DNA from: Mesorhizobium sp. YM1C-6-2
GTDB taxonomy: Bacteria > Pseudomonadota > Alphaproteobacteria > Rhizobiales > Rhizobiaceae
Direction of reading: 5' to 3'
DNA length: 64,000 nt
Assembly: GCF_003666685.1 (NCBI RefSeq)
Contig: NZ_RCIZ01000002.1
Coordinates: 702,501-766,500 of the forward strand
This document shows, piece by piece, positions 9,900 through 19,192 of the stretch. Position numbers and translations under genes: made by a program. The notes beneath the pieces are model-generated. The model was not told where the DNA came from, made no database searches, and worked only from the letters and a program-made list of their open reading frames with translations. Position 1 is the first letter of the stretch, and each line of letters opens with the position of its first letter.

Positions 9900-11834
9900 A
9901 TGGCAGTCGAAAGTGCGTTGAGTTCGGGAAGGATTGCGGCAGGGCGTGGCGTGCGCCTCCTGCTCGTCGCCCTATTGTCCGGCACTGCCGCAATGACGCA
10001 CACGCCTTCCGCCAACGCTTTCGAACTCTTCGGCTTCAAGCTTTTCGGCTCCGACGAGGAGGACGACGATGTCGTCGATCCCCTTCATTATACGGTGACG
10101 CTCACCGTCGAGGGCGGCGACGAGAAGCTGAAGGACGATCTCGACGAGGCATCCTCCCTGGTGCAGGACGTGGAGCGCCCGGTTTCGGGGTCACTCGGGC
10201 TGCTTGCGAAAGCCCGCTCCGACCGCGAGCAGCTCGTGGCGGCGCTCTATGCTCAGGCCCGCTACGATGGCGTCGTGCAGATCGCGATCGCAGGACAGTC
10301 GCTCGACGACATCGCGCCGGACGCGGATTTCGGCGCCGGGCCGGTGCCGGTGACCATCACCATCGATCCCGGCGCGGTCTTCACGCTGGACGAGATAAAG
10401 CTCGAAGGCGACGCCGCCAACCTCATGCCGGCCGAGTTCGGCCTGATCCCGGGCGGCAATGCGGGCTCCGCCGCGATCCTGCGGGCGGAGGCCGAGATCG
10501 TGCGGCGACTCAAGGAAGACGGCCGGCCGCTGGCGCAGGTGACCGGCCGCGACGTCGTCGCCGATCACGAGACGGCGACCCTCGATGTCACGCTCGCCGT
10601 CGAGGCCGGCCCCATCGCCGGCTACGGCCCGACCACGGTCAGCGGCGCCGAAACGATGGATCCGGGCTTTACCGCCTATGTCACCGGGCTGAAGGAAGGC
10701 CGGCAATATTCGCCCAGGGAGGTGGACGAGGCCCGCGACCGGCTGCTGGCGCTCGGGGTCTTCTCCAGCGTGACGGTGTCGCAGGGAACGGCGCTCGATG
10801 CCAATGGGCAGATCCCAATCGAGGTCGAGGTGACCGAGCGCAAGCTGCGCTACTACGGCGTCGGCGCCACCTACTCGAACACGGAAGGGCTGGGCATCGA
10901 AGGCTATTGGGGCCACCGCAACCTGTTCGGCCGCGGCGAGACGCTTCGCATTGAAGGCTCGATCGGCCGCATCGGCGACGACGACGTCTCGGACGTCAGC
11001 AAGCTGAACTACAATGCCGCCATATTGTTCGAGAAACCCGCCGTCGTCGGCCCCGATTCGAAGTTCTTCTCGCGCTTCCGCACCGTCTATGAGCATCCGG
11101 ACGCCTACGACCGCTTCTCCACGGAAGTCGCGGCTGGCCTGTCCTACCAGTTCACGCGGACGCAGAGCGCCTCCGTCGAAGCTTCGCTGGAATACGAGGA
11201 CGTCACCGATTTCTTCCACCCGGACGGGCAGCGCCATCTTATCGCCAGCTTGCCCACGCAATACGTTTTCGACAATCGCGACAACAAGCTCGACCCGAAG
11301 CGCGGGTTCCGGGCGCTGGCGTTTGCGGAGCCGGCCCATGACTTCCTCACCGGTGCGACCTTCGTGAAGCTCCGCGGCGAACTCTCCGCCTACAGGGCAA
11401 TCGACGACGCCCAGCGCTTCGTCTTGGCCGGCCGCGTGGCGACGGGTTCGATCTTCGGCGCGTCGCTTGAGCAGATCCCGGCCGACCGGCGCTTCTATGT
11501 CGGCGGTGGCGGCTCGGTACGCGGTTACGAATATCAGGGCATCGGTCCGAAGGACCCGGACGGCAATCCGATCGGCGGCCGCTCCTACATGGAGCTGTCC
11601 ACCGAATTGCGCGTGCAGGTGACCGAGACGATCGGTATCGTGCCGTTCATCGATGCCGGCGCGGTGTCGGAGGACGAGTTCCTCGGTTCGGCGGGCTTCA
11701 AGGTGGGCGCCGGCGTCGGCCTGCGCTATCTGATGCCCTTCGGACCGCTGAGGATCGATGCGGCGGTGCCGTTGAACCCCGGCCCCGACGATCCGGACTT
11801 CGGCATCTATGCCGGTGTCGGCCAGGCGTTCTGA
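9900..11834 (+). CDS. tamA: Outer-membrane translocation protein TamA (BamA/Omp85 family)
   Basis: Outer-membrane barrel with periplasmic POTRA domains that works with TamB in transport of lipids or outer-membrane proteins. The start MAVESALSS is preferred because TTGGAGGAG directly precedes it, although the spacing is short; a longer reading adds 22 residues. The signal peptide (RGVRLLLVALLSGTAAM, cleavage after SANA) is followed by POTRA-like repeats (about 60-300) and a C-terminal barrel. The hallmark VRGYEYQGIGPKDPDGNPIGG occurs near residue 540 and the protein ends in F (YAGVGQAF). 644 residues. tamB starts three bases after its stop. Confidence 0.92.
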   Translation: MAVESALSSGRIAAGRGVRLLLVALLSGTAAMTHTPSANAFELFGFKLFGSDEEDDDVVDPLHYTVTLTVEGGDEKLKDDLDEASSLVQDVERPVSGSLGLLAKARSDREQLVAALYAQARYDGVVQIAIAGQSLDDIAPDADFGAGPVPVTITIDPGAVFTLDEIKLEGDAANLMPAEFGLIPGGNAGSAAILRAEAEIVRRLKEDGRPLAQVTGRDVVADHETATLDVTLAVEAGPIAGYGPTTVSGAETMDPGFTAYVTGLKEGRQYSPREVDEARDRLLALGVFSSVTVSQGTALDANGQIPIEVEVTERKLRYYGVGATYSNTEGLGIEGYWGHRNLFGRGETLRIEGSIGRIGDDDVSDVSKLNYNAAILFEKPAVVGPDSKFFSRFRTVYEHPDAYDRFSTEVAAGLSYQFTRTQSASVEASLEYEDVTDFFHPDGQRHLIASLPTQYVFDNRDNKLDPKRGFRALAFAEPAHDFLTGATFVKLRGELSAYRAIDDAQRFVLAGRVATGSIFGASLEQIPADRRFYVGGGGSVRGYEYQGIGPKDPDGNPIGGRSYMELSTELRVQVTETIGIVPFIDAGAVSEDEFLGSAGFKVGAGVGLRYLMPFGPLRIDAAVPLNPGPDDPDFGIYAGVGQAF

Positions 11835-11837
11835 CCG

Positions 11838-14800
11838 ATGCGGTTCGTCAAGCTTTTCGCTCGCATCCTGCGCTATGCGATCTACGCGACGCTCGCCTTC
11901 GTGGTCGGTGCGATCGCGGTGCTGACACTGACCGAGCGCGGCCGGGAGAATCTCGCCGGGCTCATCTCGGACCTCGCGTCGTCGCCGGGGCAGGTGGTCA
12001 GGATCGCTGGCATCGACGGTATCTGGTCCGGCAATTTCAGGCTGCAGAGCCTGGTGCTGGAAGATGCCGACGGGCCGTGGCTCGTCGCCCGCAACGTGGC
12101 GGTCGACTGGTCGCCGCTGAAACTGTTTTCCGCCACCTTCGCCGCCGACCGCATCTATGCCGAGCGGATCGAGGTGGCGAGGACGCCGAAGCCGGCAAGC
12201 AAGCCGAAGGAGGAGGCCGGCTCCTTCTCGCTGCCGGTCTCGATCGACCTCAAGCAGATCGACCTGCCCGACATCGCGCTCGGACCCGCGCTGGCGGGCG
12301 GCGTGGCGTCGGTCGCGGCGAAGGGCTCGGCGCGGGCGGAGGCATCGCCGCTTCAGGTCGTCTCGCAGCTCAACATCGCACGCAGCGACGGGCGCGCCGG
12401 CGCCATCGACGCCTCGATCGACTTCGCGCCGGACGAGAACCGGCTCGGCCTCGACATTCGCGCCTCGGAACCGCAGGGCGGCATCCTTGCCAATCTGCTC
12501 GGGCTGCCGGGAGAGCCGCCGGTCGAGATTAACGTGTCGGGCAGCGGACCGGCCGCCAACTGGGCCGGCAGCGGCACTTTCGCGGTCGACGGAACGGTGA
12601 TCACCCGCGTCGAGGGCCGCCACCAGTTCGTCAGCGACGGCAGCGCGATCGAGGCCAAGGGCGACGGCGATTTCGAGCGCTTCATGCCCGAGAACCTCAG
12701 GCCGCTGCTGTCAGGAAATTCGAGCTTCGACTTCGCCGGCGTGCTCACACCGGCAGGCGGCGTCAGGATCGAGCGCGGCACGATCGAGAGCAACGCCGTG
12801 AAAGGCACTGTATCGGGCACGCTGGACCCGCAGGGCGCCAGCGATTTCGCGCTGCAGGTCGAAGCGGCGGGCGAGGGCGTGCCACTTTCCTTCGGCACGC
12901 CGGAGAGCCCGATCGACATGATCGTGCAGATGGCCTCGATCAGGGCGCTCGGCGACGGCCGTGAGCCGAACCTCGATATCGCGGCGACGCTTTCGAAGGT
13001 GGCGACCAACGACGCCGAACTCGACGACCTGGCGGTTGCCCTGCATTCGGACTCCTTCAACATCCAGGCGCGCACCGGGCCGGTGACGGGAACGGCGACG
13101 GCGGCTGCGCTGATCATCGACAACCCGACCATCGCCCCGCTGGTGGCCGGAAAGATCGGAGCCGGATTTGCCGGTACGCTGACCACGGATTCGCTGACGG
13201 TCACCGACGGCAATCTCAGCAGCGATGCTATTGCCGGTAAATTCACCGGCGACGTCTCGCTGGTGGACGGCTCGGTGACCTTGAAGCTCAACGCCGATGT
13301 GGCCTCGTCGGCGCTGCCTGCGTCGGTACGGCCGGCGCTTGCCGAGCGCGTACAGCTCGACGCCGCCATCGCCCGCGACCATGAAGGCATGGTCTCGGCT
13401 GATCCGTTCTCGATCTCGTCCGGCGAGCTTTCCGCATCCGGCCGGGTGCGCACCGCTAACCAGGAGATCGACGCCAGCATCAGCGGGCGGCTTGGTAATG
13501 TCGGCCTGCTGGCGCAGGGCGCCTCGGGCGCGGTCGACCTGGAGGTGACGGCAAAGGGAGCGCTGGCGGCACCCGACGTGTCGCTGGCCATGACCAGCGA
13601 TCGCATCGAGGCGGCCGGACGCGAGATCGCAGGGCTGCGGCTGACTGCGGCCGGCAGGGCCGACATGGACAATCCGGCGGCCGAGGTGTCGCTCACCGGC
13701 ACGGTCGGCGGCGAGGCGCTCGACGGCAGGGCCAATCTTTCGACCTCCGGCGGCAAGCGCGAAGTGAAGGGCCTCACCCTGTCGCTCGGCAAAAACCGCA
13801 TCGCCGGCGACCTGGTGCTCGACGAAAAATTCCTGCCGCTCGGAACGGTGACCTTCCAGCTTCCCGACGTCGGTGCGCTGGCGGCTCTCGCGCTTGAGAC
13901 GGTGAAGGGAGACCTCAACGGTACGATCAGCTTCACCGACAATGCCGGCAAACCGCAACTCGCGGTCAATGCCACGACGAAATCACTGGCGCGCGGCGAC
14001 CTGACGGCCGCAGACGTCGCGATCGATGCGACGGTCAGCGACTATGCCGCGGCGCCTGCGGTCGCAGGCCGTGTGCAGGCGGCTACCGTAACCTCCGGCA
14101 CGACGGTGGTGAAAGGCATAGACGTCAAGCTGACACAGGAGGGCGGCTGGACCGGCTTCGACGGTGGCGCGACCGTATCCGATATCCCGGCGCGCGCATC
14201 TGGGCGCGTGCAGGTCGCGGACGGCCGGACGGTGATCGAGCTCGCCTCCGGGCAGGCGACCGTGCGCGGGCTGCAGGCGAGGCTGGCGCGGGCCTCACGC
14301 GTCGAGATCGCCAACGGCACCACTACCCTCGACAACATCGCGCTCGACATAGGCGGCGGTAACGTCACGGTATCCGGAACCGCCGGTTCGACGCTCAACA
14401 TCAACGCGACGCTGTCCGCGGTCCCGGCCACGGTCGTCAATAATTTCGCGCCGGGCCTCGATGCCGCCGGCGCCATCTCCGGCACCGCGAAGGTCACTGG
14501 CGCCGCCGCCAATCCGGCGGTCGGCTATTCGCTGGACTGGAGGGGCGCACAGACGGCGCAGACGCGTTCCGCCGGCTTCGGCGGGTTCACCATCACGTCG
14601 AGCGGCGACTTTTCCGGCGGCAGGCTGACGTTCCAGGCTAATGCCGCCGACAGCGCGGGCCTCGGTATCCGGGGTGGCGGCACGGTCGATACCGGTTCGC
14701 GCGCGCTCTCGCTCGATTTCTCAGGCGGCGTGCCGTTCTCCTTCCTGTCGTCGCAACTGGCGGCATCCGGCCTGTCGTTGACCGGCACGTCGAACGTCGA

Positions 14801-16001
14801 CCTGCAGGTGCGCGGCACTTTCAGTTCGCCTGCCATCGGCGGCTCGCTGTCGACCTCGGGCGCGCGGTTCGTCGCGGCGGCGTCGGGCATTGCCATCAAC
14901 GACATCCGCGCCGAGATCGCGATGGCCAACAACGTCGCGACCATCCGCACGCTGACGGGCAACCTGTCGACGGGCGGCAGCCTGTCGGGGTCCGGTACGG
15001 TCGGTATTGCCGCCGGCAGCGGGTTCCCCGCCGACATAAAGCTGCGCATCAACAATGGGCGCTACACGGACGGTCGCGTCGTCACCACGACGATGAACGG
15101 CGATCTCGCCATCAAGGGGCCGCTGCTGTCGCAGCCGGTGCTGTCGGGCACGGTCGACCTCGAGAAGACGGTCATCACCGTTCCGGACCGGCTGCCGGGC
15201 TCATTGGCGGCGCTCGACGTGCGGCACAAGAACGAGACGGAAGCCGTCAGGGCGCAGCAAGAGGCGCTGGCGCCGTCGAAGGCCACCGGCGGCGGCTCCG
15301 GGGCGCTCACGCTCGACCTTACCGTCAACGCCAACAACCAGATCTTCGTCACTGGCCGCGGCCTCGATGCCGAGCTTGGCGGCAGCCTGAAGCTCACCGG
15401 CTCGACCGCCGCGCCGGAAGCGGTGGGCGAATTCACGCTGCGGCGCGGGCGCCTCTCCGTGCTGGGCAGGCGACTGACCTTCACGCGCGGCACGATCAAT
15501 TTCGCCGGCTCGCTGGTGCCCAACCTCGACTTCGCCGCCGATTCCGACGTCGGCGACACCACGGTGACGGTGAGCGTGTCCGGCCCCGCCAACAATCCGC
15601 ATTTCAATTTCACCTCGATGCCTGCCCTGCCGCAGGACGAGGTGCTGGCGCGGCTGATCTTCGGCCGCTCGCTGTCCAATCTCTCGCCGCTGCAGATCGC
15701 GCAGCTCGCAGATGCGGCGGCGTCCCTGACCGGCGGCGGCAGCAGCTCGCTTCTTCAGTCGCTGCGCAGCCAGATCGGCGTCGACGATCTCGATATCCGC
15801 ACCAACGAGGACGGCAGCACCTCCGTCTCGGCCGGCAAATATCTGAATGACCGCACTTATTTCTCTCTTGAGAAGGGTGACAAGGCCGGCTCCGGAAAGG
15901 CCAAGATCGACCTCGATATCGGCAGGGGCGTCAAGCTGCGCGGCGAGGCCAACGACGGCGGCGAAGCCAAGGGCGGCATCTTCTTCGAACGCGAATATTG
16001 A
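11838..16001 (+). CDS. tamB: Translocation/assembly module protein TamB (DUF490 family)
   Basis: Inner-membrane-anchored periplasm-spanning protein, partner of TamA. One N-terminal membrane segment (YAIYATLAFVVGAIAVLTL) is followed by over a thousand residues of repetitive beta-rich sequence (many Gly, Ala, Thr and Asp; AsmA-like fold). The conserved C-terminal domain includes LPQDEVLARLIFGRSLSNLS and GKYLNDRTYFSLEKGD. 1387 residues, within the usual range. The start follows the tamA stop after three bases with no separate ribosome binding site, so translational coupling is likely. Confidence 0.93.
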   Translation: MRFVKLFARILRYAIYATLAFVVGAIAVLTLTERGRENLAGLISDLASSPGQVVRIAGIDGIWSGNFRLQSLVLEDADGPWLVARNVAVDWSPLKLFSATFAADRIYAERIEVARTPKPASKPKEEAGSFSLPVSIDLKQIDLPDIALGPALAGGVASVAAKGSARAEASPLQVVSQLNIARSDGRAGAIDASIDFAPDENRLGLDIRASEPQGGILANLLGLPGEPPVEINVSGSGPAANWAGSGTFAVDGTVITRVEGRHQFVSDGSAIEAKGDGDFERFMPENLRPLLSGNSSFDFAGVLTPAGGVRIERGTIESNAVKGTVSGTLDPQGASDFALQVEAAGEGVPLSFGTPESPIDMIVQMASIRALGDGREPNLDIAATLSKVATNDAELDDLAVALHSDSFNIQARTGPVTGTATAAALIIDNPTIAPLVAGKIGAGFAGTLTTDSLTVTDGNLSSDAIAGKFTGDVSLVDGSVTLKLNADVASSALPASVRPALAERVQLDAAIARDHEGMVSADPFSISSGELSASGRVRTANQEIDASISGRLGNVGLLAQGASGAVDLEVTAKGALAAPDVSLAMTSDRIEAAGREIAGLRLTAAGRADMDNPAAEVSLTGTVGGEALDGRANLSTSGGKREVKGLTLSLGKNRIAGDLVLDEKFLPLGTVTFQLPDVGALAALALETVKGDLNGTISFTDNAGKPQLAVNATTKSLARGDLTAADVAIDATVSDYAAAPAVAGRVQAATVTSGTTVVKGIDVKLTQEGGWTGFDGGATVSDIPARASGRVQVADGRTVIELASGQATVRGLQARLARASRVEIANGTTTLDNIALDIGGGNVTVSGTAGSTLNINATLSAVPATVVNNFAPGLDAAGAISGTAKVTGAAANPAVGYSLDWRGAQTAQTRSAGFGGFTITSSGDFSGGRLTFQANAADSAGLGIRGGGTVDTGSRALSLDFSGGVPFSFLSSQLAASGLSLTGTSNVDLQVRGTFSSPAIGGSLSTSGARFVAAASGIAINDIRAEIAMANNVATIRTLTGNLSTGGSLSGSGTVGIAAGSGFPADIKLRINNGRYTDGRVVTTTMNGDLAIKGPLLSQPVLSGTVDLEKTVITVPDRLPGSLAALDVRHKNETEAVRAQQEALAPSKATGGGSGALTLDLTVNANNQIFVTGRGLDAELGGSLKLTGSTAAPEAVGEFTLRRGRLSVLGRRLTFTRGTINFAGSLVPNLDFAADSDVGDTTVTVSVSGPANNPHFNFTSMPALPQDEVLARLIFGRSLSNLSPLQIAQLADAAASLTGGGSSSLLQSLRSQIGVDDLDIRTNEDGSTSVSAGKYLNDRTYFSLEKGDKAGSGKAKIDLDIGRGVKLRGEANDGGEAKGGIFFEREY

Positions 16002-16332
16002 TCGTTTAAAGGCCTTTAGGCGCTTTCCACACATCTTTGGGGTTGACACCCCTGACCCTTGGAAACAGGGGGAAGCGCGCCGTTCTGGCACCACTGGCGG
16101 GCCTGCTTGGCGCTACCCGAATTCACGCCGAAACGTCAGTTTGGCGCGACTGGAAGATTCTCTCGAATCTGCAGAGCGCTACCATTTTTGCGCCAAGTTT
16201 GTCGCATTCCCGCATACCGGCTCCCCGCTAAAGTTGCACATTTCCGCTCCGGTTCTCATTCCGGTCTGCTTTTGACAATGCAGACCGGATGCGGAATTGT
16301 AATCGGCGGAAAGCCAACAATGGGAGTTCGTG
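16002..16332. other. Intergenic region before the peptide importer
   Basis: 331 bases without a convincing gene; open frames here have no ribosome binding site or family signal. Near its left end is a TAAAGGCCTTTA palindrome (16007-16018), and GGGGT/ACCCC arms lie around TTGAC near 16043. The useful content is at the right end: a 9-bp inverted repeat flanking a TTGACA box (annotated separately), then GGGAG (16322-16326) as the ribosome binding site for the binding-protein gene. Confidence 0.6.
16261..16288. promoter_or_regulatory. Inverted-repeat operator candidate enclosing a -35 box
   Basis: Perfect 9-bp arms CCGGTCTGC and GCAGACCGG separated by 10 bases. The spacer contains TTGACA (16272-16277), a consensus -35; a possible -10 (TGTAAT, 16298-16303) is spaced rather widely. 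A repressor bound here would block the promoter of the importer operon. The half-site motif recurs as CAGACCGGTCTG at 18035-18046. Confidence 0.5.
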
Positions 16333-17991
16333 ATGAAATTCTACAGGAACAACGGGGATCGCGTTCCGGATCACATCCGCAAGATGGCGGAGGACGCCAA
16401 GGCGGGTGAAGTCAGCAGGCGCGAATTCCTCGCTCTGGCCAGCGTGTTCGGCGCTTCGACCGCGATGGCTTACGGCATGATCGGGCTAGCCGCGCCGACG
16501 GACGCGTTTGCCCAGGAAACGCCCAAGAAGGGCGGCGTGCTGAAGGTCTCGATGTTCGTCAAGGCGAACAAGGATCCGCGTACAGCCGACTGGTCTGAGA
16601 TCGCCAACGCGATGCGCCAGTCGCTCGAGCCGCTCGTCAAGTTCACGCGCGACGCCACTTTCGAAGGGCGGCTGCTGGAGAGCTGGGACGTCAACGAGGA
16701 CGCGACCGAATACGTCTTCCACGTGCGCAAGGACGTGACCTGGACCAACGGCGACGTCTTCAACGCCGACGACGTGATCTACAACATCCAGCGCTGGTGC
16801 GATCAGACGGTCGAGGGCAACTCGATGACGCAGCGCCTCGGCGCGCTCATCGATCCGGATGCCAAGAAACTGCGCGAGGGCGCGGTCGAGCGGGTCGACG
16901 ACTTCACCGTCAAGCTGAAGCTTTCCGGGCCTGACGTGACCATCATCCCCGGCGTGTCCGACTATCCGGCGCTCGTCGTGCACCGGAGCTTCGACGAGAC
17001 CGGCGCGGACTGGGTGAAGAACCCGATCGGCACCGGGCCTTTCGAACTGGTGTCCTACGAAGTGGGCAACCGCGTCGTCTATAAGCGCCGCGAGAGCGGC
17101 AAGTGGTGGGGCGGCGAGGCGCCTCTCGACGGCATCGAGTTCATCGACTACGGCACCGATCCGTCGGCCGAAGTGAACGCCTTCGAAGCCGGTGAAATCC
17201 ATACGAACTACGAGACGACCGCCGACTACGTCTCCATCCTCGACGACCTCGGGCTGAACAAGTCGGAGGTGCAGACCTCGACGACGCTGACGGTCCGCAT
17301 GAACGTCGCCAACAAGCCTTATGACGACCAGAAGGTGCGCAAGGGCGTGCAGCTCGCGGTCGACAACAACGTCCTCCTTCAGCTCGGCATCAACAATGCC
17401 GGCACCAAGGCGGACAACTACCATGTCGCGCCTATCCAGCCTGACTTTGCCGAGGGTATCGCTCCGCACGAGCGCGACGTCGAGAAGAGCAAGGCGATGC
17501 TGACCGAAGCCGGCCAGCAGGACTTCGAGCACGAGATCATCTCGGTCGACGAGAACTGGCACAAGAACACCTGCGACGCGGTCGCCGCGCAGATGCGTGA
17601 GGCCGGCCTCAAGGTCAAGCGAACGGTGCTGCCCGGTTCGACCTTCTGGAACGACTGGACGAAATATCCGTTCTCGGCGACGAACTGGAACATGCGCCCG
17701 CTCGGCATCCAGGTCGTGGTGCTTGCCTATCGCACCGGCGGCAGCTGGAACGAGACGGCCTACTCCAACCCGGATCTCGACAAGCTGATCGACAAGGCGG
17801 TGACGATCGGAAACGATGCGGACCGCAAGCCGGTGATGAAGGATATCCAGCAGATCCTTCAGGACTCGGGCATCATCATTCAGCCCTACTGGCGCAACCT
17901 CTACAACCACTCGGTGGCGGCCGTGAAGAACCACGGCATGCATCCGATGTTCGAGCTCGAGCTCTCACACGTCTGGCTCGACGAGGGCTGA
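16333..17991 (+). CDS. Peptide/nickel-type ABC transporter substrate-binding protein (SBP family 5), Tat-exported
   Basis: Periplasmic solute receptor of the DppA/OppA family. Start [10 protein letters not shown] is chosen over an in-frame GTG one codon earlier because GGGAG lies six bases upstream. Residues about 24-60 form a twin-arginine signal ([15 protein letters not shown], ending near DAFAQE). Family-5 features include [27 protein letters not shown] in two stretches and [14 protein letters not shown]. 552 residues. It is followed by a strong hairpin and the two permease genes. Substrate is unknown: dipeptide, oligopeptide, opine or similar. The Tat signal is typical of rhizobial members of this family. 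Confidence 0.9.
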   Translation: MKFYRNNGDRVPDHIRKMAEDAKAGEVSRREFLALASVFGASTAMAYGMIGLAAPTDAFAQETPKKGGVLKVSMFVKANKDPRTADWSEIANAMRQSLEPLVKFTRDATFEGRLLESWDVNEDATEYVFHVRKDVTWTNGDVFNADDVIYNIQRWCDQTVEGNSMTQRLGALIDPDAKKLREGAVERVDDFTVKLKLSGPDVTIIPGVSDYPALVVHRSFDETGADWVKNPIGTGPFELVSYEVGNRVVYKRRESGKWWGGEAPLDGIEFIDYGTDPSAEVNAFEAGEIHTNYETTADYVSILDDLGLNKSEVQTSTTLTVRMNVANKPYDDQKVRKGVQLAVDNNVLLQLGINNAGTKADNYHVAPIQPDFAEGIAPHERDVEKSKAMLTEAGQQDFEHEIISVDENWHKNTCDAVAAQMREAGLKVKRTVLPGSTFWNDWTKYPFSATNWNMRPLGIQVVVLAYRTGGSWNETAYSNPDLDKLIDKAVTIGNDADRKPVMKDIQQILQDSGIIIQPYWRNLYNHSVAAVKNHGMHPMFELELSHVWLDEG

Positions 17992-18002
17992 TCGGCGAAT
18001 TG

Positions 18003-18028
18003 GGGAAGGGGCCTGCACGCCCCTTCCC
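18003..18028 (+). terminator. GC-rich hairpin between binding-protein and permease genes
   Basis: Ten-base arms GGGAAGGGGC and GCCCCTTCCC around a CTGCAC loop, about 11 bases after the binding-protein stop. There is no T-run after it, so it is more likely an mRNA-stabilising or partial attenuating hairpin that keeps binding-protein transcripts more abundant than permease transcripts. Confidence 0.6.
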
Positions 18029-18034
18029 ACTGTT

Positions 18035-18046
18035 CAGACCGGTCTG
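18035..18046. promoter_or_regulatory. Palindrome repeating the operator half-site
   Basis: CAGACCGGTCTG, a perfect 12-base palindrome built from the same half-sites as the inverted repeat at 16261-16288, located between the binding-protein hairpin and the first permease gene. Possibly a second binding site for the same regulator. Confidence 0.4.
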
Positions 18047-18142
18047 CACTCGGGGTCGAACCAAAGCAACAGACCCCGATGCACGGCCGGGCCACAGTGG
18101 GTTCACAGCGAACCTACCCCAACCCGTTAGGCAGGGGGTGCA

Positions 18143-19180
18143 ATGCTGACCTTCATTTCGCGGCGTCTGGGCACCATGCTGCTGACCATGCTGTGCCTGA
18201 CGCTCGTCGTCTTCTTCATGGTCAATCTGGAGCCCAATCTCCGGAAACTCTCGATCAGCCAGCTCGACATGCGTTCGTCCGATGCGGACATCGAGCAGTG
18301 GCTGGTGAAGAATGGCTACCGGCAGAATTTCTTCGTCCGCTACGGCCAGTGGCTGGGCGTTGTCCAGAAGCAGCCCAACGTCGATCCGGCGACCGGCAAG
18401 GCGGTGCCCCGTTTCAGTTACTGCAACGAACCGGCGGAGCCGTATTTCGGCGGCATATTGCAGGGTAATTTCGGCTGCTCGACCAAGTTCAAGACGCTGG
18501 TTGCGAACAAGCTCTTCCCGGCGCTCGCCGCCACCGGCAAGCTGATGTTCTGGGTGATGGCGACGATGGTTCCCATCTCGCTGCTGATAGGCATCCTCGC
18601 TGGCATGAGGGAGGGGTCGCGCACGGACCGGACGCTTTCCGTCGCCTCGATCGCCACGACGGCGACGCCGGAATATGTGTCGGGCGTCATCTTCACCGTC
18701 ATCTTCGCTTCCTGGCTCGGCTGGCTGAACGGCTCTGCGGCTTCGGCGACCGGGCAGGGGCTGACCTTCTACAATTTCACCCTGCCGGTGATGACGATGG
18801 CGGTCTACGGCATCGGCTACATCGCGCGCATGACCCGCGCCTCGATGGTCGAGGTGATGACGCAGCAATATATCCGCACTGCGCGGCTGAAGGGGCTCTC
18901 CTTCTCCAGCGTCGTCATCAAGCACGCGCTGCGCAACGCACTGATCGCTCCGTTTACCGTCATCATGCTGCAGTTTCCGTGGCTGCTCACCGGCGTCGTC
19001 ATCGTCGAGACGATGTTCCGCTACCAGGGTTTCGGCTTCACGCTGGTCGAGGCGGCCGGCAACAACGACATCGACCTCCTGCTCGGATGCTCGCTGGTGT
19101 CGGTCTTCATCGTTCTGATGACGCAGCTGATCTCGGACATCGGCTACGCCTATCTCAATCCACGCATCCGGGTGCAGTAG
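18143..19180 (+). CDS. Peptide-type ABC transporter permease (DppB-like)
   Basis: Inner-membrane permease. N-terminal membrane helix (RRLGTMLLTMLCLTLVVFF) followed by a periplasmic loop and five further hydrophobic segments. The permease coupling motif region is YIRTARLKGLSFSSVVIKHALRNALI, typical of the DppB group, and the end is DIGYAYLNPRIRVQ. 345 residues, usual length. AGGGGGTG precedes the ATG. Twelve bases separate it from the next permease gene. The periplasmic loop (about 35-105) is longer than in E. coli DppB, as in other members with large substrates. Confidence 0.92.
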   Translation: MLTFISRRLGTMLLTMLCLTLVVFFMVNLEPNLRKLSISQLDMRSSDADIEQWLVKNGYRQNFFVRYGQWLGVVQKQPNVDPATGKAVPRFSYCNEPAEPYFGGILQGNFGCSTKFKTLVANKLFPALAATGKLMFWVMATMVPISLLIGILAGMREGSRTDRTLSVASIATTATPEYVSGVIFTVIFASWLGWLNGSAASATGQGLTFYNFTLPVMTMAVYGIGYIARMTRASMVEVMTQQYIRTARLKGLSFSSVVIKHALRNALIAPFTVIMLQFPWLLTGVVIVETMFRYQGFGFTLVEAAGNNDIDLLLGCSLVSVFIVLMTQLISDIGYAYLNPRIRVQ

Positions 19181-19192
19181 GGGACACCGCGC

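Noticed and set aside
10191-12623. Open frame of 810 codons on the minus strand across tamA/tamB
   Set aside because: It spans two well-supported genes and their junction, and shows no recognisable domain or ribosome binding site.
16037-16409. Short overlapping open frames upstream of the importer binding-protein gene
   Set aside because: No ribosome binding site, no shared composition with real genes, and they cross the probable promoter and operator.
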